Below, in pieces: positions 52,177-62,800 of a stretch of 64,000 bases of DNA (positions within the stretch are counted from its first letter, which is position 1; the number at the start of each line of letters is the position of its first letter). The notes beneath the pieces were generated by a model that saw only the letters and a program-made list of their open reading frames with translations, did no database searches and had not been told where the DNA came from. Source of the DNA: Symbiodinium natans (taxonomy: Eukaryota > Sar > Dinophyceae > Suessiales > Symbiodiniaceae); the NCBI GenBank assembly GCA_905221605.1, contig CAJNDS010002689.1, forward strand, positions 250,001 to 314,000. The letters run 5' to 3'. A program made the translations under genes and the position numbers.

Positions 52177-53510
52177 TCCATTCCAGTCGCAGCCGCAGTC
52201 TCGATCCACAGCTTAGCGTACAGGCTAGTGGCACTGCCTTGCAGCGGCGCTTCAAGAGCGCAACGGATTTCCGTTTCCACATGAGAAAAAAAGGCAGGTG
52301 ATCCGCTACGAATAGCCAAGCAACCACCAATCACACCCACGGTCAGTACATGCACTATACAAGCACAGGTGCAAAACAACGTGGTCAGCTCAATGATGTA
52401 TCGCACTCAGAAGCAATCAGTTGAGGACCTCCATGGAGAGTTCGGAACTACAGTGACTCGTTGTTGCATCGCGCAAGTTGCCTCATTGCGAACTAGCCAC
52501 GGGCCAACCCACAGATTCCCAAGGGCTAGGTGGGGAGCAGGAGCGAACAGTCCACAACGAATGTCGCCACATTTCCTTCCAGCTATTGTGTTCGAAGGTG
52601 CTCCATGAGTTTGAACATCAGAGCAATTCCATACATTGTCGCATCCTGATTGGAACTCCTGTGGCCGAAGAGTCGGCACACACACAAATGCCCAAGTATC
52701 AAGACTAAGGGCACAGTCATTGATTCGCTGGAGTCATTGACTGAGATGAGGGAGAGGGCAGAGAGGCACTTCTCGAACTCGAGGTCGTCCTTTGGAAGAG
52801 CCTCCAGATCTTCAGCTGTGAGCCCTGGCTTCTTGATTCCAGGGGCATGTTTAAGACTCTCTTGAGCAAGGTTTGAGAATTAGTGTTTTATTTGAATCAC
52901 GCAACATGATGTGATGCCATCTGCACTCGCCTGACTGTAGAAAGGTTCGAACCTTCTTGCCCAGACCTGAGCTGCTATTTATGAGCATCTGATGAATGCA
53001 CGCACTGTGAGGCTCAGGTGGCTGATGCGTCTGCAGGTGATACGGTTTTTTGTGCTCGAGAAGCTGTAATCAAGGTATCGGCTGCCAGCAGGAGGAGACG
53101 CAGTGTCCTGGACGCCGATCCGCTTCACCGACTGACTGGCCTGCTGCCACAGAAACTGCCCAACGCAAGTGCAGTCACTCTCGTCCACAAAACTCACAAG
53201 TGCAATTGCTTAAAAGCAGAAAATTCCCACCTGCATGTGCCAGCAGCTGTCTGTGCAGGACAACAAAGAAACATGGATTTTCTGCATACAAGCGACGCAT
53301 TCGCGGAGAGGCCAAGGGGTTGGAGTGAAAAACTGAGGGCCTGAGACCTGGTTCTAAGGTGTTCTCAGCACCACTGCTGACCATGTACCCAGTAACAGCG
53401 CTGCACACCTGACCAGGGCAAAATGCATGTGGAATCTTACAGGGTTCTGCGTCTTTCACATGGCAGCGGCATCTACGAACGTTCCTTGATGGGCCCATCA
53501 CCTTTGCTCA
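52172..53510. repeat. Flank duplication, copy one
   Basis: There is no gene. The sequence after the TAC array (starting CATTCCATTCCAGTCGCAGC) matches that after the second TAC array. Three matching blocks are visible: 52,172-52,440, 52,574-52,778 (inverted in copy two) and 52,880-53,345. Confidence 0.8.
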
Positions 53511-53952
53511 AAGGGGGGCTTAAGGGGGGGCTTAAGGGGGGGCTTAAGGGGGAGCTTAAGGGGGGGGCTTAAAGGGGGGGGGTTTGGAGAGACCCTTTGA
53601 AGGGGCTTCAAAGGGGGCTTAAAGGGGGGCTTCAAGGGGGGGCTTTAAGGGGGGGCTTAAGGGAGCTTAAGGGGGGCTTAAGGGGGGCTTAAGGGGGGCT
53701 TAAGGGGGGCTTAAAGGGGGCTTAAAGGGGGGCTTAAAGGGGGGCTTAAAGGGGGCTTGAAGGGGGGCTTTAAGGGGGGCTTAAAGGGGCCTTCAAGGGG
53801 GGCTTAAAGGGGGCTTCAAGGGGGGCTTGAAGGGGGGCTTCAAGAGGGCTTTGAAGGGGGCTTAAGGTGAAGGGGGGGGGGGCTTAAAGGGGGGGGGCTA
53901 GAGAGGCTTAAGGGGGAGGGCTTAAAGGGGCTGAAAAAAGGGGGGCTTGGGG
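53511..53952 (+). repeat. G-rich array of GGGGGGCTTAA units
   Basis: About 35 irregular units of 9-14 bases of the form AAGGGGGGCTT or TAAGGGGGGCT. A shorter relative lies at 55,560-55,750. Homopolymer length may be uncertain. Confidence 0.9.
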
Positions 53953-53995
53953 GCGACTCTAAACATTACTTAATCTTGAAGATGAGAAAGAAGGG

Positions 53996-54320
53996 ATTTA
54001 TTCTAAATTCCACCCCCCTCGAATCTTGTTTTGTTTTTTGGATTTCGTTCTTCGAAACTAGAGAAGTGAGACTCTAACTTCCATTTGAAAAGAGAGAGAG
54101 AGAGAGGAATTTATTCTAAATTCCACCCCCCTCGAATCTTGTTATATTTTTGTATTTTTTTGGGATTTCATTTTTCGAAACCAGAGAAGTGAGACTCTAA
54201 ACATACATTTCCCTTTACGAAGCGAAAGAAGGGAATGTATTCTAAATTCCACCCCCCTCGAATCTTGTTTTACATTTTGTGTTTGTTTTTGGATTTCATT
54301 CTTCGAAACCAGAGAAGTGA
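53996..54320 (+). repeat. Three tandem units of about 115-125 bases
   Basis: Each unit begins TTATTCTAAATTCCACCCCCC (the third reads GTATTCTAAATT) with TCGAATCTTGTT following, and ends CGAAACCAGAGAAGTGAGAC; they start near 53,996, 54,110 and 54,237. The third runs directly into the second TAC array. Confidence 0.85.
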
Positions 54321-54723
<403 letters not shown>

Positions 54724-54727
<4 letters not shown>

Positions 54728-55560
54728 TCCATTCCAGTCGCAGCCGCAGTCTCGATCCACAGCTTACTTTGCGTACAGGCTAGTGGCACTGCCTTGCAGC
54801 GCGCTTCAAGAGCGCAACGGATTTCCGTTTCCACATGAGAAAAAAGGCAGGTGATCCGCTACGAATAGCCAAGCAACCACCAATCACACCCACGGTCAGT
54901 ACATGCACGATACAAGCACAGGTGCAAAACAACGTGGTCAGCTCAATGATGTGTCGTACTTAGAAGCAATCAGTTGAGGACCTCCATGGTCGAGAAGTGC
55001 CTCTCTGCTCTCTCCCTCATCTCAGTCAGTGACTCCAGCAAAATCAATGACTGCATTTGTGTGTGTGCCGACTCTTCGGCCACAGGATTTTCAATCAGGA
55101 TGCGACAATGTTTGGAATTGCTCTGATGTTCAAATGGAGCACCTTCGAACACAATAGCTGGTGTTTTATTTGAATCACGCAACATAACGTGATGCCATCT
55201 GCACTCGCCACTCGCCTGACTGTAGAAAGGTTCGAACCTTCTTGCCCAAACCTGAGCTATTTATGAGCATCACTGTGCGTGGCTGGATGCGTCTGCTGAA
55301 TCGGCCAGCAGGAGCAGTCCTGGACGCCGATCCCAGCTCTAGAAGGCTGAGCTTCACCGACTGACTGGCTTGCTGCCACAGAAACTGTCCAACGCAAGTG
55401 CAGTCACTCTCGTCCACAAAACTTACAAGTGCAGTTGCTTATGAGTCTCCACCTGCATGTGCTAGCAGCTGTCTGTGCAGAACAACAAAAAACATGGATT
55501 TTCTGCATACAAGCGACGCATTTTGCGGAGAGGACAAGGGTTTGAAGTGAAAAACTGAGG
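54724..55560. repeat. Flank duplication, copy two, with internal inversion
   Basis: There is no gene. The first block (54,724-54,990) and last block (55,164-55,560) match copy one in the same direction, while the middle (about 54,990-55,160) matches 52,574-52,778 in reverse complement. It is also shorter, lacking the counterpart of 52,440-52,573. Confidence 0.8.
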
Positions 55561-55977
55561 GCTTAAAGGCGGAGGGGCTAGAGGCTTAAGGGAGAGGGCT
55601 TAAAGAGGCGGGGGGCTTAAAGGGGGGGCCTAAGGGAAGGAAAGGGGGAGCTGAAGGGCTTTGACCCTTTGCCTCCCCCCCTGCCCCCCCCGAAGGGACC
55701 CCCTTTGCCCTTTGAAGGGAGGCTTTAAGGGGGGCTTGAAGGAGGGTAAGCCCCCCTTTGCTCCCGTCCAACGCGAGGCAGTTCCGGACTGTCAACTTGC
55801 TGTTTGGCAGGCAGCGGCAGCCTTAGCAGCCACAAGGCCTGAAGAAGCAGCGGTGCTGCAAATTAAGTTCCCTTCGGCAACTTCAGACTTGAGCTTTTGC
55901 TGTTGGCAGAACAAGCTCTTTAGCAGCCAGCCTTTATGGGCGCATGGAAGAAAACGTTTGAATAAGACTGAGAAGGC
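55561..55977. other. G-rich remnant and spacer
   Basis: A decayed GGGGCTTAAGG array (55,561-55,750) is followed by spacer of mixed composition. A plus-strand frame continues through but has no recognised domain. Confidence 0.5.
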
Positions 55978-56178
55978 TTGGAGACTGCTAGGCTGGTTGC
56001 TGAAGCAGCAGCCAAGGCCAAGAAGACGGACCCGTTTGCTGCGCCAAGTCCACAGAACAGAGGAATCTTGGCCGAAAAGTCGGCTCGGAAAGAAAACCAG
56101 CTCATCCTTGCCATGAAGACCGTGCACGGATCCTCGTCAAGAGAGTTTCGAAAGAAAACGAGGCCGCCGGCGGATTGA
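55978..56178 (+). CDS. Possible small or partial protein, Ala/Lys-rich helix
   Basis: A plus-strand frame of 66 codons with natural-looking composition: ARLVAEAAAKAKKTDPF, then RGILAEKSARKENQLILAMK and a basic end. Stops lie just upstream of its ATG in the same frame. It may be the last exon of a host gene or chance. It is on the opposite strand to the copia element that follows. No family is recognised. Confidence 0.3.
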   Translation: METARLVAEAAAKAKKTDPFAAPSPQNRGILAEKSARKENQLILAMKTVHGSSSREFRKKTRPPAD

Positions 56179-56867
56179 AGGAAAGGGAGACGAATTACAG
56201 GTGCAAGACAAAAAATTGCAGATGCTCAAAGTCTGCATTGACACATGACGCAGATCTCTTCAACTTCGATCCTTGGTTGGTGCTCTTTGGCTCTTGTCCC
56301 CGATCAATGTCAGTCCGATCAAGCTGGTCTTATTCTATCACCGCACTGTCAGTGTGAAAACACAGCAGCAGCGCGCTGAACCCTCTTTTTCTCACGACTT
56401 GAGCCAAAGTCATAAGCCGGAGGCTTCGTCAGTGAAACTCTTTACACACAGGTGAAAACTCTGCTCTGCCACGTGTTCTCCACAGCCACAAAACAAACTC
56501 AAACGTCAGTGGGAGTTCTCGGGACCTACCCAACTACACCTAAAGCAAGCAAAAACGTGCACAGTCACTCCTACAGCTTTCAGACACACATCCCTACAAC
56601 TCAAGCAATTCAAAAAGGCTTTCCCACTTAAAGCAGCACTCCCGTCGAGCCTCCAAGGCACAACTACGGAGTTCCTCCAACTACACACACACAACTCTGA
56701 GCCAGCATGCAGGACAACAAAGTTAACATGTCCTTAGACAGGAACTTTCACACCCCCGCTTGGACTGTGATGCCTCAGAGCCACGCACTTCTTCACAGCT
56801 CGGTGTTTCCAGTGCTTAAACATCTCATCCCCGGCAAAGTCCGAAAGCGAGCACTCCTACTGCCGAC
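56179..56867. other. Non-coding 3' flank of the second copia element
   Basis: There is no gene. The minus strand downstream of the pol stop probably holds the 3' untranslated region and LTR. The sequence is rich in CA and in ACTCCTAC-type phrases (for example 56,563 and 56,850), which also occur at 61.0-61.35 kb and 62.9-63.3 kb inside the element. LTR ends were not resolved. Confidence 0.45.
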
Positions 56868-59800
56868 CTAAGAAGATGTTCCTACAAGACCTAACGTGAC
56901 TTTCGCAGCACGCAAAAGAGCTCTACCCAGTTTAGTCGGATAGATACCTGTTTCTTCGACACTAGCAAGTGAAACATGCTGATGACTTTTGTCACAGGGC
57001 TTTCCAGAGAAAATTTCACTCCACTCCTCTCGGTTTGTAGCAAAGAACCACCGCTTAAAGACCCCGTCGAAGGCACAACGGTCCACAACCCTTCCAAAGT
57101 TCAGACCAAGGCGCTTCTTTTCTTTCAGATAACTTTCCTCCTTCCAAAGACCACAGTTCTTTGGCCATTCCTGGGTAACCAGGATCTCTTTGCAGCGGTC
57201 CTCCAGAAGTCTTCCTAGAGCTTTCCAAGATGCAACATGCTTCTTGACCTGCTCTCGCCACCGATGTCGAAACTTCGGTCGATGCCAGTTCTTAAAGCGG
57301 TAGCTACATCCAGCGGTACACGGGGAAGCTATGTGGACATAGATCTGGGGCGGTTTCCTACTCAACAGACACAGCAAGACCTCTCCTAGAAACATTTGGG
57401 TACTCTTGCTTAAGAAGTCTTCTTTCTCAGTTATGCCTATATATGCTAGTCGGTCACGAGCACACGCTCGGCACAACGCACTGTCCGTTGAACAAAACAC
57501 CTCGATCACAAGCAGAGGAACAGATCCCAACGCAAGGTCTCTTGCCACTGGCTCGTACTTCGCCAGGTTTGTCGGGATTTTCTCAAGCTTTTCACATACT
57601 TCTTCAAGTTCTTCCATTCGTTCACGAAGGTGTTCAGGAACTACAAGACCCTGAAGGTCTTCTTCACACACTCTTTCCAGTCCACACGCAACCAGCAAAT
57701 GCTCAAGCAACAACTCCTCAGGAGATTTCGTCAGTCCATCGGCTGGATTCCGTTCTCCACTGATGAAGCTTAGAATCAGCCTTTCCAGGTGGACTAGCTC
57801 TTGAAGATAGCGATGACGAAGCTCCAGGTGCCGAACACGGCGTAACAACCCCGTCATTTTGCTAATCGACAAAGCGGCTTCCGAATCCGAAGCCAGGTGA
57901 ATCGGAAACTCACCGGTCTCTCCTTTGGGCATTCCATACAGGAGCGTTTCCATGAGCAAAGACAAGTACACCGACTCTTTGGCTGCCTCAGTCAGGGCTG
58001 CCAATTCGGCCTCCGCCGAACTCAACGCGGTCACCGACTGTTTCCGCGAGAAAGTTTTGATCATGATGCCATGCCACTTCACAATGGCACCAGACACAGA
58101 GCAAATGTTCCATGACGCATCCACAAAGCCAGAGAGCATGTTTTCCGAAGCGCAGCAAGGATACTCAAACGCTTCTGCCGAAAATCGCTGAAGGTACTCA
58201 GGCAAAGCCATCACCCAACGAACCACGCGTCTCAAGCAAGCTTCTGCCTGGCTATCTGGGTCACTCTGATACCGGCCCAGAAATCCTACCGGGTAGGACA
58301 AATGCGGCAACGTCAGGCTTGCCCACATCAACTTACCAAGCACACGTCTATAGCGTTCATACGCCTCAGTGCTGATAGGTGTTCCAGCCTCCTTCTTCCG
58401 GTACTCCCTCTCGAGGTTTCCCAGCACTGGTTTCACACCTTTTCCGCTAATGCCAAACTCTTCTCCAAGCGACTTCAAGTACCCCGGCTTCAGGCCAAAG
58501 AACACAGGCCCGTGCTCAGTGGTTCGGGCGATCACTCGACCCAAGAACTCGAGCTGCCCAGTCTTGCCAGGTTCTAGAAGCCCTGTCTGCTTCATTTTAT
58601 AGATCTTCGCTAGCTTAGCGTACAGATCCTTGGCAACTGGCGGATTCTGGGAGAAGATGATGAGATCGTCAACATACACTAACACCAAGGTCAGCGCACC
58701 GTCCTTCTCAAGCCGGTGATGCACAGTAGGGTCGGCAGTCTCACCAAACCCAAACTGCTTACGCAGCGTGCTTGTAAACTCTAGGTACCAGCTCAGTGGT
58801 CCTACTCTCAAGCCATTCATGGCTTTGTGTAGCTGCGCAAACAGCGGCTTGTTCTCCTCATCATACATCCCATTCGGAAACCGGATACACTCTACTCCCT
58901 GCACAGGCGCTTGCATGAAGGCAACGCTCACATCTGCTGACAACAAGGTGCCACCTCTGACAGCATGAATAGCAAGGACACCCCTCAAGGCTTCCAAAGA
59001 CGTGGTGGGGGAATATATCCCATCAGCTAGAGGATTGGATCCAAATGCGTAGTCTCTCACAACAAGACGAGCACGAACTCGTTCAGGGTTCGTGGCCGAC
59101 GGTTTCGAAGTCAGAACCCACCTAGTCGTATGGATTCTCCGTGTAGCTCGTTTACGGGCCTCAGCTTCTCCTATAATCGTAGCTACACCAAAAGCATCAA
59201 GTTCTGAGAGCTCGAGTCTCATACCTTCTTCAAGATGCTTACGAGGCAAAACCTTGCCAGAAACTTCGCAAACCGCATTGTCCGGGACATGGACCCAAAT
59301 CTTCTTTCCACCAAACTTCATACGGAACCACTCTTTGACATTATCTCCCTTACGGATTTTTGTCGTTACTCTCAAGTCAGGCCCATCAAAGAGTTGCCTA
59401 AGGCCATGCTCATAGAGCCACGTCAGGCCCTCTTCCATGGCATCGTCTTCTCCTGGATCCATAGGGGCGTCGAGGTCCTCAAGACCTACGCCTCCGGGAG
59501 GCTCAACCTCCATGCCTGTTTCTTCAGGCACGTCCGAAAAATCCGGAGAATACCCATCCAACTCTCCTTCTTCTTCCATTGCTTCAGGGCCCTCAAGAGC
59601 AGGTGGTTCGGTGCGTTCAACAGGAAACTCAAGACTTCCTTCAGGGATATTTGGGGAATCAAGCGGCGGACTCGGACCATCGATTGGAACATCGAACTTG
59701 ATGGGTCTTTCAGGGTCTTCCTTATTACCTCGAAGGTCACGCAAAGCAGCTTTGTCAAACTCCACTGGATCTTTGGCACGAAAAGAGCTGAAGATTTCCA

Positions 59801-62800
59801 AACGAGGGGGCTTTCCAATACCTATTGGAACAAAGACTCGAATCCCAGATCCATTAGCACCGTGAGGTCCTACATAGAGTGCCCTCACCAAGCGCTTTCC
59901 GCGGTGCTCTGGGTAGTCCTTCTGAGGCTTCCCAAAGCCCACAACCCCAAACTCACAGCTCTTCACTGGCTGAACTGTCGACCCACGCAGTCTCTCCAAC
60001 GGCGTGCTGTGTTCCTTGGACACATGAAACAAGTTATGCATCCTCACAGAGTACCTCATGGCCTCAACAAACAGATGGCTCCCTAGAGGCAACTTTTCAC
60101 CTACACGCTCTTCTAAGCCCAGCCAAACAGACCAGAACGCTTCTTTCACAAGGCAAACATGGCGTTCAACGATGCCCTTCGCTTGAGGTCTGTTTATCGC
60201 GAACGGGACCCAGTGCATTGACCTCCCCCCGAATGTCCGGTGTTTCGCTGCATTGCGGAAAACACTCTCGAGGAGATTTTCTTGGTCCCCGTGGACAACA
60301 ATGTCCAATCCACTCAATCCCATTTCCGTAAAGGCTTTGCAAACCGATACAGCGGGCACTTCATCCTCAGGTCCTAAGACCACGGTATGTATGTACCCCG
60401 ACACCACATGAACCATGAGAAGGAAACGAACATTCTTTCCGAAAAATCCAAAGTCGACTTGCAACTCTCCGGGTCCGTGGTGGTGTTTCATGTGCTTCCT
60501 ACGAGCCGGCACTCTCCCTCTAGCGCTTTGACATGTGTCACAGCAACTAAGATAAGGTTGGTGGCCCTTATTTCGGTGCGCCTTCAGCCGCTCCGAGGTC
60601 AAATAGACCGGAACCTCAGGATCCAGAGCATCGCTCACCACCTCCGGGGAACTCAGGGCACCCGGTTCACCTGAGGGAACATTCTCCACACGGGGTTTCT
60701 TTCGAACATCGGAGGGCCTAGGGGGTTCACTTCCGCTGGGTTTCGCAAGTTCAGCTTCCAACGGATCAGGAATCAACTCTTCCTCCGACTCCGAATTCAC
60801 AACAACCGGGGTCGGCAAACCAGCAAGCATACGCAGGGCCTCAGAACGTGCCACGGCCTTCTTTTGCTCGGACCCCCGCAGGGACCGAAGCCCACACAAG
60901 GCCCACTTCTTAAAGGCACGCCAACGTTTCATCATTGGCCCTTTTGCTTCCTCGCCCGTAGGCTCAGCTTTCAACTCACAAGCAAGCACGCCACGCAAAA
61001 ACAACAGGCGGCGCACAACACTCCAAGACCTACGTGGCACACGTCCTACCAAAGTTACACGCACAAACTTCAGCCTACTCCTACGGCGCACACTCAAAAG
61101 CTTCACGCACCTACGCAGCCAACCTCTGAAAACCAAACCCAGAACCAACCCTAAAGCCAAGGCACTGCTTCCTTTCCATGAAGACCTGGGCACAGAGGGA
61201 CAGTGTGCAGACCCATTCGCGGTAGGCAGGCTGCACTCACAGTCACCTACCAAGCACTCAAACGCTCCTACCCTACCTCCTAATGCACACAGCCAGTCTC
61301 CTACTGCAAACAGCAGGGCTTTCAGACCTACTCCTACCAATTTTGTGCATTGCAGCGAAGATCGGAGCAACTCATGCCCGGCTTTTAGGCCCTCAGGGCC
61401 CATACCCAAGCATATCAATCCATCTCGGAGCCAGAGTCTCCCACATCCGAATTGTCCATAGGTGGGTTTGGAACCACCATACTCGTCTCTGCCGGCGGGG
61501 TCAAAGGAGAAGCGCTCCCCGGACTTCCAATGCCACCGACCATTGGCTCCATTGGGACCTCGGAACTCACGTCCATAGGGGTCCCAGGGGCACCGAATGC
61601 CTCCACGGGCGTCATCGGCGTCTCGACCTCCATTGGAACCTCGCCCGCAAGCTCCCTCAATGTATCTGGGTGTGGTGTCGATGGAGGAGGTAGAGGAGGC
61701 GGAGGTATAGGCAGGCTTGCTTCCATAGGCGTGCCTGGTGCCCAAGATGGAGGAGGTAGAGGAGGCGGAGGTATAGGCAGGCTTGCTTCCATAGGCGTGC
61801 CTGGTGCCCAAGATGGAGGAGGTAGAGGAGGCGGAGTTAGAGGCATGCCTGCTTCCATAGGCGTGCCTGGTGCCGAAGATGGAGCATAGGAAAAGACGGA
61901 CGGCGTAAGCGGGGAAGGAGGGCTGAACGGCAAGAAAGCCGGAGGCCCTGGTGGAAAAGCGGGGCCCGTCGACGATGATGGAGCCACCTCGGCTGTTGCA
62001 GCTCTCTTCATGTCGGCATGCAATCGAATCATTGCCTCGGCTTTTGCACGCGCTTGGTTGAGCAAAGCCCACCCCGAAGGAGGTGGAGCTGGGGCACTTT
62101 TGTGAAGAGGCGGTGCCGTGCCACCCGACGCGGATGGTGCAACATCCGGTATTATAGTTGGCGGTTGAGCAGCCAAAGTCACCCGGCGGTTGCTCTGGAC
62201 GAGCACGTCCGCCAAAAGCGCTCTCAAGTCGGCAGCCGGCACACGCTCGACCTTGAGCTCGTTTGGCAGAATGCTTGCTAGCCCTGCCTCGAACAACTGG
62301 TATTGAGCAGGATGGCACCGCAACTCTCGAATCGCCTCCAGGTACAGAAGGAATTTCTTCAAGGTGAGCTGGATGCCAACCTGATTGTTGCGCCAGTACC
62401 CCCTTTGCTCGCATGGAAGGTGCGGTTGGCGGATGGTAGCAGTCACATCGGCGACTACCACCCCCATGGTGGTCAAAACATAGCCATACCTTGCATACTC
62501 TGCACGACGGTCGTGCTCTTCGACGAGGGTGTCCGTCAAAACCGACTGGTCCACCGTCGGAGCAGCAATGGCTCGCAGCTCGGCAATGAGCATAGGTTGC
62601 TTCACCGGAATGCCGCTTGTATTGATCACCAACTCCTGTGTCTCCAACTCCCCAAGGCAGGCTGGAATCCCCAACAGCCGTTCGACCGAGCCAGGGGTCG
62701 AGGTAAAAAGGTCGATGTTTTGGAGAAGCTGCCTCGAAAGAGACAGCTGACCTTCCTCCTCGAAACGGTGCGCAAGACGAGCAATCATGCTCGTCGAAAA

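Noticed and set aside
52930-52960. tRNA gene or tRNA-derived repeat around GGTTCGAACC
   Set aside because: The box-B-like word is present in both duplicated copies, but I could not fit an A box or a cloverleaf on either strand.
61680-61900. GTRHAYGS-type repeat protein in the long pol frame
   Set aside because: It is the shadow in another phase of the Pro-rich APGTPMEA repeats, which have the more natural composition.
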